This document shows positions 25,128 through 33,634 of a DNA stretch of 64,000 nt, one piece after another. The notes beneath the pieces were generated by a model. It made no database searches and was not told where the DNA came from. It was given only the letters and a program-made list of their open reading frames with translations. The DNA lies in assembly GCF_017592825.1 (NCBI RefSeq), contig NZ_JAGFMD010000008.1:124001-188000 (forward strand), written 5' to 3'. This DNA is from Roseivirga sp. E12. GTDB lineage: Bacteria; Bacteroidota; Bacteroidia; Cytophagales; Cyclobacteriaceae. Positions within the stretch are counted from its first letter, which is position 1. Each line of letters starts with the position of its first letter. Position numbers and translations under genes: made by a program.

Positions 25128-27541
25128 TTGCCAAAATTGCTGTATTTCCTCTTTCTCAGTAAGCCTCTCATGAGACCAAACAGAACGATTACCAAAATCG
25201 GTCCAACGAGGTTCAACACTTGCCAATAAGTCTTTTCAGCTCGGACTTTTACTTTGTTCAATGGGCGAATTAGCACCTCTTTGGCACGGGCAGTAATCAA
25301 ACCATTTTCATTGGTGAGGTAAGTCAAAGCATTAAAAAGAAATTCCTTATTGGCATAACGGACCTTCTCCCCTTCTTCTCGAAAAGGATTAAAACCCAAC
25401 TCCATTGGTGAGCCGTTTCTCAGATCTATTTCATTTCTGATTAGATCTCCATCGGAAACAACAATGATTTTACCGCCTTCGCTCGTTCCCTTAAATTCGG
25501 GCTTTTCACTGGCTGACAACACCCTATTCTTATACAGTGAGGTGAAATTACCTTCTAACAAATAGGCTATGGCTTCTTTACCATGGTTAAACAGGGCGGG
25601 ATCAGGCTGATTGGCGTAATCATTGAAAGAAACTGGAGCGGGGGCTGCCAACACCCTCGTAAATTCCGAAGTATACATCAAAGGAGTCTTCTTCACTCCT
25701 TCGGCCTTAACGGTATCTATTGTACCAAAAGTTCGGGCATATACGGCATCAAGATTCTTTGTAATCGGATGATTCGTAAAGTCATTCACCGATGCATAGA
25801 ATGGCCAAGGGAAATTTATGATATTCTCATCATCATCGACCACCACCGGATATCTACCAAAATTCTGAATGTCTTGAACATAATTCTTATTCAACCGAAC
25901 GCCATAGCGAAAAAGCATATCATCTAAGCCAGTTTCAATTGGTAATCCAACGGTACCTGCCCCCCCTGCCAAAGCCATATCCGCATTCAAAGCATCTACC
26001 AGAAAGATGGCATTACCCCCATGCATAATGTATTGATCGAGCTTAAACTTATCATCTCTAGAGTACGCTGTTAGTGGTTTTGAGACGATCAGAGCATCGA
26101 AACCTTCTACTTTTTCTTGCGCTGCCAAATCCACATATTCAAGATCGAAGTACTGGATCATTTCGGCATTAAACCCTGCTATATTTACAGAATCTAGTTC
26201 TTGATGACCTCTTACCAGGCCTATTTTCTTTCGATCCACTTTTGCCAATCTTTGAATTCCTATGGCCAAGTTGAATTCTAGATTCTCTATGGACTCGTTG
26301 ATCGCCTCATCAGGTGTAAGTCCAATTTTCTGACCATCCGAGATTAAAATCGCTCCTGCCTGGCCATTATAGCTTATGATCACATAAGGGAAAATGAATC
26401 GCCTCACCTGATTACCATTTTCATTGAAAATCGCCTGAGTTGGTGATAGTCTTAACCGGGTAGTCAGGTAGTCAAAATTCTCTTGCCGACCTTGATCATT
26501 TTCGGCATCATTAAAATCCGTGAAAAAGTAGTTCAGTTCACTGCCCGACCTATTCTCGAATTCCTTTAATGTCTGAACCAATGATTTTTGAAGTCTCAGG
26601 TATTGCGGAGGAAGGTCTCCAGCCAGAAGTATTTCTATGGATAAAGGTTGATCAAGTTTACACAGTAAATCGCCTGTAGCAGGTTTTAAAGTAAAACGTT
26701 TATCAGCTGTCAAGTCAATTCGCAAATAGGCGTTAGCCGCAGCGATATTGAAAACAAGAATAGTAACCAACCCCATCGCAAAGCCTCTTAATATCCGGTT
26801 TCTAATAGGTTTAAAAGAGAAGAGTCGCGTTGCCATCTTCAGGTGTGTCAACAAAAGTACAATGGCCGCTACACTTACGAAATAAGCCACATTACGCGTA
26901 TCAATCAGCCCACGACTCATGGCCTCAAAGTGGTAGCTTAGACTCAGTTCCTCAATTAAGGTCGAAACTCGCCCGGAGAATAATCCCGCCAGTGACTCTA
27001 CCCCTGCGAACATAAAAAAACAGAAGAATACTGCGATGATAAAGGCAATAATTTGGTTTTCGCTCAACGATGAGGCCAGTATTCCGATGGCCGCAAAAAC
27101 TCCTCCCAGTAGGATGAGCCCAAGGTAGGAACCGGCAATACCGGGTACGTCTAGATTGCCAACAGGATTGCCCAATTCCGAAATCGAATAGCAGTAAATC
27201 AGCGTTGGTAGTATTGAAAAGACTACCAACGTGAATGCTGCTAGGAACTTTCCCATGATAATCTGGAAATCCGTCAAAGGTCTGGTCAGCAACAGTTCAA
27301 TGGTGCCTGTCTTATTTTCCTCCGCCAACATGCGCATGGTAATGGCAGGAATCAGAAACATAAAGACGAATGGCCCCATGGTAAACAGGGTTTCCATATC
27401 GGCATAACCATATGTTAAAACACTGGTCTCCGGAAAGACCCATGTAAGCAGGCCTATCCCTGTTAAAAAAACTCCTATGACCACATAAGCGATCAAGGAA
27501 TTCAGAAACTGTCTGATCTCCTTTTTATAAATCGCCCACAT
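25124..27541 (-). CDS. gldFG: GldF-GldG fusion, gliding-motility ABC transporter permease and auxiliary subunit
   Basis: The 805-residue protein joins two subunits. Residues 1 to about 245 are an ABC-2 permease like GldF, with about six transmembrane helices and NKTGTIELLLTRPLTDFQIIMGKFLAA near 75. The rest is GldG-like: a helix near 250, a large periplasmic region (YLRIDLTADKRFTLKPATGDLL near 268) and a final transmembrane helix near 775. In Flavobacterium these are separate proteins needed for gliding together with GldA. Here the fused gene overlaps the ATPase gene by 17 bp. The substrate is unknown. Confidence 0.9.
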   Translation of the reverse strand: MWAIYKKEIRQFLNSLIAYVVIGVFLTGIGLLTWVFPETSVLTYGYADMETLFTMGPFVFMFLIPAITMRMLAEENKTGTIELLLTRPLTDFQIIMGKFLAAFTLVVFSILPTLIYCYSISELGNPVGNLDVPGIAGSYLGLILLGGVFAAIGILASSLSENQIIAFIIAVFFCFFMFAGVESLAGLFSGRVSTLIEELSLSYHFEAMSRGLIDTRNVAYFVSVAAIVLLLTHLKMATRLFSFKPIRNRILRGFAMGLVTILVFNIAAANAYLRIDLTADKRFTLKPATGDLLCKLDQPLSIEILLAGDLPPQYLRLQKSLVQTLKEFENRSGSELNYFFTDFNDAENDQGRQENFDYLTTRLRLSPTQAIFNENGNQVRRFIFPYVIISYNGQAGAILISDGQKIGLTPDEAINESIENLEFNLAIGIQRLAKVDRKKIGLVRGHQELDSVNIAGFNAEMIQYFDLEYVDLAAQEKVEGFDALIVSKPLTAYSRDDKFKLDQYIMHGGNAIFLVDALNADMALAGGAGTVGLPIETGLDDMLFRYGVRLNKNYVQDIQNFGRYPVVVDDDENIINFPWPFYASVNDFTNHPITKNLDAVYARTFGTIDTVKAEGVKKTPLMYTSEFTRVLAAPAPVSFNDYANQPDPALFNHGKEAIAYLLEGNFTSLYKNRVLSASEKPEFKGTSEGGKIIVVSDGDLIRNEIDLRNGSPMELGFNPFREEGEKVRYANKEFLFNALTYLTNENGLITARAKEVLIRPLNKVKVRAEKTYWQVLNLVGPILVIVLFGLMRGLLRKRKYSNFGN

Positions 27542-28439
27542 CGGATGTTTGGGTTAAGTTTCTAAAAACCTGTTCAAGGTCTTTTTTTTGCTGCTGCATA
27601 CTTAGTATCACCCAGTCGTTCTTTTTAGCCAAATCAAAAATCTTTGGTCTTAAGTCATCTTTGGAAGTATGCGTGATCTCGTAGATATTTTCTCCAACGG
27701 ATTGTACGGATCCAAAGGCTTCGAACTCCATAGCATCAACCGGTGCCTGCAACTCGACTCTCAAAACTTGTTGACTTTCCGTGAGGTTTTCAACTGTGTC
27801 ATTGGCAACGATATTGCCCTTATCGATAATGATCACCCGGTTGCACAGCGCCTTTACTTCTTGCATAATATGCGTTGAAAGTATTACTGTTTTATCTCGA
27901 CTAATCTCCTTGATAAGGTTTCGTATTTCAACCAATTGATTTGGATCCAAGCCTGTCGTTGGTTCATCCAAGATCAGCACACTAGGATCGTGTATCAGCG
28001 CCTGTGCCAAACCAACTCGCTGGCGATAACCTTTACTGAGTGTCCCAATTTTCTTGTTTTGCTCGACAGTCAATCCACAAAGGGCGACCATTTCACTAAT
28101 TCTTTGCTTGAGTGCCTGACCCTTTAATCCGTGTAAATCTCCAATAAAAGCGAGGTACTCATGGACATACATATCCAAGTAAAGTGGGTTTTGCTCCGGC
28201 AGATAACCTATTTGCTTACGGGCATTTATCGGTTCTTTTGTGACATCTAGGCCAGCCACTTCAACAATACCGCTAGATGGTGGGATAAATCCAGTGGCAA
28301 TCTTCATGGTGGTGGATTTACCAGCGCCATTCGGGCCCAGAAAGCCCAGAATATCGCCAGGACTCACTTCAAAGGAGATATCATTCACCGCCTTTTGACT
28401 TCCGTAAACCTTAGTGAGTTGGTTGACTTTAATGGACAT
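27525..28439 (-). CDS. gldA: ABC transporter ATP-binding protein, GldA-like
   Basis: The 304-residue protein is an ABC ATPase. Walker A GPNGAGKST is at about 34-42, the Q-loop at GYLPEQNPLY near 78, the signature LSKGYRQRVGLAQAL near 133, and Walker B VLILDEPTTGLDPNQ near 155. His-switch TH follows in ILSTHIM. The C-terminal 80 residues are the DrrA-type extension. The next gene encodes its permease, overlapping by 17 bp. GldA energises the gliding-motility ABC complex. Other DrrA/CcmA-type exporters look alike, so the motility role rests on the GldFG fusion partner. Confidence 0.9.
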   Translation of the reverse strand: MSIKVNQLTKVYGSQKAVNDISFEVSPGDILGFLGPNGAGKSTTMKIATGFIPPSSGIVEVAGLDVTKEPINARKQIGYLPEQNPLYLDMYVHEYLAFIGDLHGLKGQALKQRISEMVALCGLTVEQNKKIGTLSKGYRQRVGLAQALIHDPSVLILDEPTTGLDPNQLVEIRNLIKEISRDKTVILSTHIMQEVKALCNRVIIIDKGNIVANDTVENLTESQQVLRVELQAPVDAMEFEAFGSVQSVGENIYEITHTSKDDLRPKIFDLAKKNDWVILSMQQQKKDLEQVFRNLTQTSDVGDL

Positions 28440-28462
28440 TGAAAAATTAACGTATTGCCGAC

Positions 28463-29164
28463 TTATTTATTGGGCCTGCCCTTAGGCATTAGTGGCCTCA
28501 CCTCTACATCTACCACATGGTAATTAGGATGTGTTTCAAGGCTTTGCAATATAGTCAAAGCAATGTCTTCTGGACGCATCATATTCTCGTTTGCATTCGC
28601 AAATTCAATGCTGTCAAAGAAGTTTGTATTTGTAGAGCCAGGATAAATGGTTGATACCTTGATACCATGTTGTCTCAACTCCTTGAAAATTGACTGACCA
28701 ATACCTCTTACGGCATGCTTTGTACCAACGTAACCCGACATAGTTTCAACACCGTTAGTACCTGCGATTGAAGCAATATTGATGATATGACCTTCTTGGC
28801 CCTCGATCATATCTGGCACAACCATTTTCGTACAATAGAAAAGTCCGTGCACGTTGACATCAAACATCTCCTTCCACTCTTCAACAGGCATTTCATGAAT
28901 TAGACCCTGATAGCCAAAACCAGCATTATTGATCAATACTGATGCCTTGCCTAACTTCTCTTTTGTCAAACGGAAAGAACCCTGGACATTCTCCCAATCG
29001 GCAACATCGGTTCCAAAGAAGTGATAGTTTTCGTGATCAATTTGAGGGTTGGTTCTCCCCCAACCTGCCACAACCATACCCGCATCTAGCAACACTTTTA
29101 CCGTTTCAAATCCGATCCCCTTACTGACGCCTGTAACTATGGCGAGCTTTCCTTTTAGTTCCAT
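28463..29164 (-). CDS. Short-chain dehydrogenase/reductase
   Basis: The 233-residue cytoplasmic oxidoreductase has the SDR cofactor motif TGVSKGIG near residue 11, NNAGFG near 83 and the catalytic Ser with Y-x3-K (SGYVGTKHAVRGIGQSIFKELR) near 147-151. The absence of an acidic residue directly after the second beta strand (GWGRTN) suggests NADP(H) rather than NAD(H). The substrate cannot be told. The start is set at the ATG at 29164 (MELKGKLAIVTG); an in-frame ATG at 29179 would add five residues. It precedes gldA by 23 bp, though a functional link is not evident. Confidence 0.88.
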   Translation of the reverse strand: MELKGKLAIVTGVSKGIGFETVKVLLDAGMVVAGWGRTNPQIDHENYHFFGTDVADWENVQGSFRLTKEKLGKASVLINNAGFGYQGLIHEMPVEEWKEMFDVNVHGLFYCTKMVVPDMIEGQEGHIINIASIAGTNGVETMSGYVGTKHAVRGIGQSIFKELRQHGIKVSTIYPGSTNTNFFDSIEFANANENMMRPEDIALTILQSLETHPNYHVVDVEVRPLMPKGRPNK

Positions 29165-29256
29165 ACTCAAAGAAAACATTTAGAAAAGAAATGAGTTCGT
29201 CATCTAAAGTAAATTATCAGATTTTTTTCCTTCAGTTACAAAATATGACTTCTCCA

Positions 29257-29334
29257 CCCCCCCGCCCCCGCCTGCGGGGGAAACCATTACTGTCCTCCCT
29301 TGAGGGAGGTGCCTTTAGGCGGAGGGTGATCACC
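29257..29334. repeat. GC-rich palindromic block between PNP and SDR genes
   Basis: Within AT-rich surroundings, this 78-bp block holds CCCCCGC/GCGGGGG (29265-29280), CCTCCCT/AGGGAGG (29294-29309), GCCT/AGGC (29311-29320) and the perfect palindrome GGTGATCACC (29325-29334). It lies in the 189 bp between the PNP stop and the SDR start. The composition is unlike the genome around it, as for REP-like or other short mobile intergenic repeats; it could also serve as a PNP terminator on the minus strand, though no U-tract follows the stems. Confidence 0.5.
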
Positions 29335-29353
29335 ACTATTGGACATAAATAAT

Positions 29354-30172
29354 TTATTGCTGAGCAATAAGTTCTTTAATAATAATTGTCATCCCCTTTT
29401 CAGCCTTAAAAGCGGCCTGGAGGATTTTGCTTATCTCTGCTTTCTCAAGATTATCCGGATCACAGAGATCAGTAATAGCCGAAATCGCAAATACTGGAAG
29501 GTCCATATGCCTTGCTACAATCACTTCGGGAATAGTAGACATACCCACGGCATCACCACCAATTCGGCCAATAAAGCGATATTCGGCTCTTGTTTCCAAG
29601 TTTGGTCCGCTAACCCCTGCATAAACTCCCTCATGACAGGAAATACCATTCGCTTGAGCAATGGCCAATGCCTCATCGATCATCTTACGCTCGTATGGCT
29701 CACTCATATCTGGAAAACGTCCTCCAAAATCATCTAGATTAGCACCGGTTAAGGGATTTTCTTTGGTCAAATCGATATGATCTTCAATGATCATCAGGTC
29801 GGCTACTCTGTAGTTCAGATTAACTCCTCCTGCCGCATTAGAAACAAATAGCTTTTGGATACCCAGCTTTTTCATCACTCTCACTGGAAAGGTCACCGCC
29901 CTCATGTCATAACCTTCATAATAATGAAAGCGGCCTTGCATAGCTATCACTTTCCTACCAGACAACTTTCCGAAAATGAGCTTTCCGCTATGACTCTCCA
30001 CGGTTGATACTGGAAAGTTGGGTATATCTGCATACTCCAATTCTTTTTCGATTTCAATATCATTCACCAAGGCTCCTAGTCCGGTGCCCAAGATGATTCC
30101 AAACTCAGGTTCATAGTTGAATTGTGAGTTGATAAAGTCGACTGTTTGATAAACTCTTTCCGTGTAAGTCAT
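29354..30172 (-). CDS. Purine nucleoside phosphorylase
   Basis: The 272-residue enzyme splits inosine and guanosine with phosphate for purine salvage. Motifs of the trimeric PNP class are IILGTGLGALV near residue 23, GRFHYYEGYDMRAVTFPVRVMKKLG near 80, SNAAGGVNLNY near 112 and GGDAVGMSTIPEVIVARHMDL near 200. The Asn deciding 6-oxopurine specificity is in the ITDLCDP region. I place the start at the ATG at 30172 (MTYTERVYQTVDFI); an ATG at 30265 would add 31 residues of poor quality. It is commonly called PunA or DeoD-2; I leave the symbol blank. It is divergent from the FMN reductase. Confidence 0.92.
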   Translation of the reverse strand: MTYTERVYQTVDFINSQFNYEPEFGIILGTGLGALVNDIEIEKELEYADIPNFPVSTVESHSGKLIFGKLSGRKVIAMQGRFHYYEGYDMRAVTFPVRVMKKLGIQKLFVSNAAGGVNLNYRVADLMIIEDHIDLTKENPLTGANLDDFGGRFPDMSEPYERKMIDEALAIAQANGISCHEGVYAGVSGPNLETRAEYRFIGRIGGDAVGMSTIPEVIVARHMDLPVFAISAITDLCDPDNLEKAEISKILQAAFKAEKGMTIIIKELIAQQ

Positions 30173-30284
30173 AGTAAGCTTGTCAATAAATACCCCTTCA
30201 GGCAGGCCAATTTTGGCTTGTAAAGATGCAAAGTTTTTAAATCTTCTGAACCTTTCACAATCCAATTTGCTTTATATGTCGTGA

Positions 30285-30328
30285 CATTTATCGATCAGTT
30301 GAAAATTCGATAAATGCACCTAATTTCG
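30285..30328 (+). promoter_or_regulatory. Promoter with 10-bp inverted repeat upstream of the FMN reductase gene
   Basis: TTG (30299-30301), 19 bp, then TAATTTCG (30321-30328) fits TTG-N19-TAnnTTTG with one mismatch, 16 bp from the ATG. Across it lies a perfect 10-bp inverted repeat, CATTTATCGA (30285-30294) and TCGATAAATG (30307-30316), with a 12-bp spacer. This is placed to let a bound protein block RNA polymerase. The site also precedes the divergent PNP gene. Confidence 0.55.
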
Positions 30329-30344
30329 CAGTCAAATTAAAGTC

Positions 30345-30869
30345 ATGATTACTATTGTCGTAGGAACAAATCGCAAAAATTCTATTAGCAGAATAATTGC
30401 TGATTACTATCGGACTATTCTTGAGTCAAAAGGTGCTGAAAGTCAAATTGTGGATCTTGTAGACCTACCTGAAGACTTCATCAGTAGCGCACTTTATGAG
30501 AATAATGGTAAGAATGAAGCTTTTAATAAGATTAGAGAACGGGTTCAGTCCGCGGATAAATTGGTTTTCATTGTGCCCGAATACAATGGTTCTTTCCCCG
30601 GAGTACTAAAGACGTTTATCGATGGCCTAAAATACCCTGAAGGAGTTAAGGACAAAAAGGCTGCCTTAATAGGCATTTCTTCTGGAGTTCAAGGTGGTGT
30701 TTTCGCCATGTCTCACCTGACTGATATCTTCAATTATCTAGGCATGCATGTGCTTGCCCTTAAGCCGAAACTAGCAGCTATTGAACAGAATTTGTCTGAA
30801 GGCAAAATCACCAATGACTTCTACAACCAACTCTTGGAAAGTCAGGCTGAAAAATTGCTTGAGTTTTAA
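30345..30869 (+). CDS. NADPH-dependent FMN reductase family protein
   Basis: The 174-residue flavodoxin-like protein starts MITIVVGTNRKNSISRIIADYY, where GTNRKNSISRI is the FMN-phosphate-binding loop. VFIVPEYNGSFPGVLKTFIDGL near 75-97 is the second FMN contact typical of the NADPH-dependent FMN reductase family (ArsH/ChrR/SsuE-like). It likely reduces quinones, chromate or flavin with NAD(P)H in the cytoplasm; the physiological substrate is unknown. A palindrome over its promoter suggests inducible expression. The gene stands alone, with 252 bp before the lipoprotein module. Confidence 0.9.
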   Translation: MITIVVGTNRKNSISRIIADYYRTILESKGAESQIVDLVDLPEDFISSALYENNGKNEAFNKIRERVQSADKLVFIVPEYNGSFPGVLKTFIDGLKYPEGVKDKKAALIGISSGVQGGVFAMSHLTDIFNYLGMHVLALKPKLAAIEQNLSEGKITNDFYNQLLESQAEKLLEF

Positions 30870-31121
30870 TCTAAGCAAATCTAAAATCCGATTGATTTCT
30901 CGTAAGTAAGCCAATAGACAAAAGGGCTTCCTAGGTCTACTATAGCCTTTAGGTATTTCAATTCCAGCATCCATCTTCCTCGGAGACCGTATCTGATGGC
31001 ATGTTATTCTAGCAGCAAGACATCACATGTATATGTGATATCATCCCTCAATCAATACTATCCATCGATAATCTGTTTCCAATATGTCATATGGCGTTTA
31101 AAAATACACACATCAACCAAA

Positions 31122-31997
31122 ATGAAAATCTTCTACCTATTGATCACATGCTTCATTTTGACCTCTCTTGCTACTTCTTGCAATAGACATCAAGCAGTCA
31201 ATCAATTAGCAGACTTTCAATTCCATATCTCAAGTAAGGACAACATGGGCTTAATACAATTACCAGATACAATTGGGAATGAGGAAGTGATTGACATCAA
31301 GGTGACCAACAAACCAAAGGGTAGCTACGAAATATTTATGGGGGATTTTCAAAACTCCTTCGATATGAACCATGTGGTATATGAAGCTCCTTCGGATACT
31401 ACAACGGATGACGAAATACAGTTTGAGTTGAAGACAGCAAGTGGAAATTATCAATACGTAACAGGTCGACTGTCAAATTTAAAAGATGGCCAATGTGAAG
31501 GAAGCGATCCTTCTGAACACTATAACTTCGCCATTCAAAACTTTAGATTAAAACTTAAGCCTGGAGACGAGTTTAGAATTCAATTGGATGGCCTTAACGA
31601 TACATCAGATGCTTCAGGCAGTCTCTTACCAAATTGTGATATTATTCAGAATTACGGCTTCCGATCTAGCATCTTAATTGGTCTTGGGAAGAAAAAACTC
31701 TTTCCTCAGTCTCACTGTTGCTCCTATTCTTACGGTACCTTTAATCCACTAGTAGAAAAAGACAGGCTTGGCTTTACACATGACAGAGTAGACGGCCCAT
31801 TGCTTATTACAGGTACTCTGCCAGCGGATGCTCCCCTAGGCCGACATAGGCTTGTCTATGGTGTATTGGTCCATAAACTAGATGATGGCAGCTTTCTATC
31901 TAACTTCAGACTCTACCCTCAATCTTCTTGGGAGTGGTCAGAGTTATTAACTATCCACAAGTATGGTGTAATCACCATAGACATAGAGTCTAATTAA
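31122..31997 (+). CDS. Uncharacterised lipoprotein, paralogue 1 of a tandem pair
   Basis: The 291-residue protein has a lipoprotein signal, MKIFYLLITCFILTSLATSC, with Cys20 as the lipid-bearing residue; this decided the start at 31122 over an upstream ATG at 30996. I recognise no family. The mature part begins with a segment shared with the next gene: FQFHISSKDNMGLIQLP, then GSYEI, then YEAPSDTTTDDE, LKDGQC and YNFAIQNF. The phrase Y-x-A-P followed by DE recalls cadherin-like Ig domains, a weak hint. Four non-lipid Cys positions (DGQC, LPNC and the pair HCC) are kept in the paralogue, suggesting disulfides outside the cytoplasm. It heads a module with a second lipoprotein, a sigma factor and a one-TM barrel protein. 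Confidence 0.75.
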   Translation: MKIFYLLITCFILTSLATSCNRHQAVNQLADFQFHISSKDNMGLIQLPDTIGNEEVIDIKVTNKPKGSYEIFMGDFQNSFDMNHVVYEAPSDTTTDDEIQFELKTASGNYQYVTGRLSNLKDGQCEGSDPSEHYNFAIQNFRLKLKPGDEFRIQLDGLNDTSDASGSLLPNCDIIQNYGFRSSILIGLGKKKLFPQSHCCSYSYGTFNPLVEKDRLGFTHDRVDGPLLITGTLPADAPLGRHRLVYGVLVHKLDDGSFLSNFRLYPQSSWEWSELLTIHKYGVITIDIESN

Positions 31998-32081
31998 CCT
32001 TTTCACAAGATTTCTTTTTGGTCAAAGCAGCGTTTTCCTCTCGACACGCTACAATTAGTCAACGACCAAAACATTAAAACT

Positions 32082-33008
32082 ATGAAAAGTAACACTGTAC
32101 TCCTCATTATAGGCGCACTCACAATATTGTCATCCGCTTGTGACAATATTTCCAATGAAATAGCTGAAGAACAAGTAGTTGATTCATTTGAGTTTCCGAT
32201 TTCCAGCCATGACAATATGGGGATGATTGAATTGCCCGAAATTGTTTTTGGTGAGAAGGTTACTAATATCGAAGTGATTAATACACCTCAAGGTCAATAC
32301 GAGATTCTTACTCAGACCTTTACTACCCTTCTAGAACGAGGGGAGAATTTCCATTACATCATATATACAGCACCAGATGCCAATACCACCGAAGATGAAC
32401 TGCTCATTGAGATGACAACAACTTCTGGAACAAAAACAAGGGTCTTGGCAAGGGTTTCAGATGTGAAAGACGGCCTTTGTACCAACAATGACGGTGGATA
32501 CAACTTTGGTCTTCGAAACTTCACGTTCAATGTTCGGGCCGGTCAAACCATAGAGATACCCGACATTGAAAACCGATACCTAATCGATGGAATCAGAACC
32601 CCAATCCCATGCCTGTATGAAAATTCGGATTACGCAGGACCAGTATATGGTCAAATTAAGCTTCATCCAATTGGCGAAAACCTTATCCAAGTTCCAAATG
32701 GCAGGTGCTGTACTTTTCTCGGTTCTGACGATGATGTATTCATAACACGAAAAAGTGATGATGGCATGGGGCCATTTGACCCTACAGTCGATAAGGTCGG
32801 ACACTGGAATTGGATTTTTAAGATACCTCTGGGAAAGACCGGTACTTTCCGGTTTATCAACAGAGTGGGACGCTACAAAACGGATGTGAATGGAAAACTC
32901 ACTAATAGTGAAATAGGCAGTGGTACTTTTCCCAACTACACTGGTGACTGGGAATCCATGTTCTTATGGCACAGCTATAATATCATAACATTCCATGTAA
33001 CGGAATAA
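32082..33008 (+). CDS. Uncharacterised lipoprotein, paralogue 2 of a tandem pair
   Basis: The 308-residue protein starts MKSNTVLLIIGALTILSSAC, a lipoprotein signal with Cys20. It aligns with paralogue 1 along most of its length: FEFPISSHDNMGMIELP, GQYEI, YTAPDANTTEDE, VKDGLC, YNFGLRNF, the conserved Cys in IPC and the CC pair in GRCCTF, then a Trp-Glu near the end (DWESMFLWHSY against WEWSELLTIHKY). The family is unknown to me. Residues 235-250 (RKSDDGMGPFDPTVDKVGHW) are acidic and could bind calcium, but this is a guess. It ends 68 bp before an ECF sigma gene on the same strand. Confidence 0.75.
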   Translation: MKSNTVLLIIGALTILSSACDNISNEIAEEQVVDSFEFPISSHDNMGMIELPEIVFGEKVTNIEVINTPQGQYEILTQTFTTLLERGENFHYIIYTAPDANTTEDELLIEMTTTSGTKTRVLARVSDVKDGLCTNNDGGYNFGLRNFTFNVRAGQTIEIPDIENRYLIDGIRTPIPCLYENSDYAGPVYGQIKLHPIGENLIQVPNGRCCTFLGSDDDVFITRKSDDGMGPFDPTVDKVGHWNWIFKIPLGKTGTFRFINRVGRYKTDVNGKLTNSEIGSGTFPNYTGDWESMFLWHSYNIITFHVTE

Positions 33009-33076
33009 AGTTTCTGTAATGCTTTCGCATTGGAGGTTACCTCAGGGCAGCCTCCTTCTTTGGCTTAAATCATTCC

Positions 33077-33634
33077 ATGCTGTCGGACAAGGCACTAATC
33101 AGAAAATGCAAAAAGGACCACCCTAATGCACAAAAACAACTTTATGAGATGTTTAGCGGGCTTGTAATGCATATCGCAAAAAGGTATACCGGGACTTATC
33201 AAGAAGCAGAAGATGTATTTCAAGAGGCTTTTGTAGACATATACACAAGCTTGAAAAAGACAAAGAGCATAGATTCTCTTAAAAATTGGATCTACACAAT
33301 TACGTTAAGGAGAGCCATTTCATTTTATCGGAGTAAAAAAAGGGAGGCTCAAATGGAAGAAGAACTGGGAAGTCAATTAAAATTGTCTCAGGATGATTTT
33401 AACATTTTCGACAAGCTTGAATATGAACAACTAATGGAGTTCATTCAAAAACTGCCTGATGGTTATCGCATCATATTCAACCTTTATCTAGTAGAAGGAT
33501 TCAGTCATAAGGAGATTGCTACTTCCTTAGATATCTCTGAGAGCACTTCAAGATCGCAATTGACCAGATGTAAAAAACTGGTTATTGAATATTTAAAACA
33601 GCTGAGAACTACAAGTTATGAAAAGACCTTCTGA
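33077..33634 (+). CDS. RNA polymerase ECF sigma factor
   Basis: The 185-residue protein has sigma region 2 at about residues 15-75 (MHIAKRYTGTYQEAEDVFQEAFVDIY) and region 4 at about 120-175 (LPDGYRIIFNLYLVEGFSHKEIATSLDISESTSRSQLTRCKKLV), ending in a basic helix. It differs from the other ECF factor in the window and resembles the Bacteroidota group linked with surface and polysaccharide functions. The next gene overlaps it by 17 bp and encodes a membrane protein in the position of an anti-sigma factor. The two lipoprotein genes upstream may be part of its regulon or its signal input; this is inference. Confidence 0.93.
   Translation: MLSDKALIRKCKKDHPNAQKQLYEMFSGLVMHIAKRYTGTYQEAEDVFQEAFVDIYTSLKKTKSIDSLKNWIYTITLRRAISFYRSKKREAQMEEELGSQLKLSQDDFNIFDKLEYEQLMEFIQKLPDGYRIIFNLYLVEGFSHKEIATSLDISESTSRSQLTRCKKLVIEYLKQLRTTSYEKTF

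Noticed and set aside
29251-29340. GC-rich block considered as a CRISPR repeat or integron site
   Set aside because: There is only one copy of each stem, no spacer-repeat order, and no integrase or cas gene in the window.
29339-29737. 132-codon plus-strand frame opposite the PNP gene
   Set aside because: It overlaps the conserved PNP active-site coding region in antisense and shows no protein-like pattern.
30870-31121. Upstream in-frame extension of lipoprotein 1 from an ATG at 30996
   Set aside because: The lipoprotein signal sequence starts cleanly at 31122; the extra 42 residues would bury the signal peptide.
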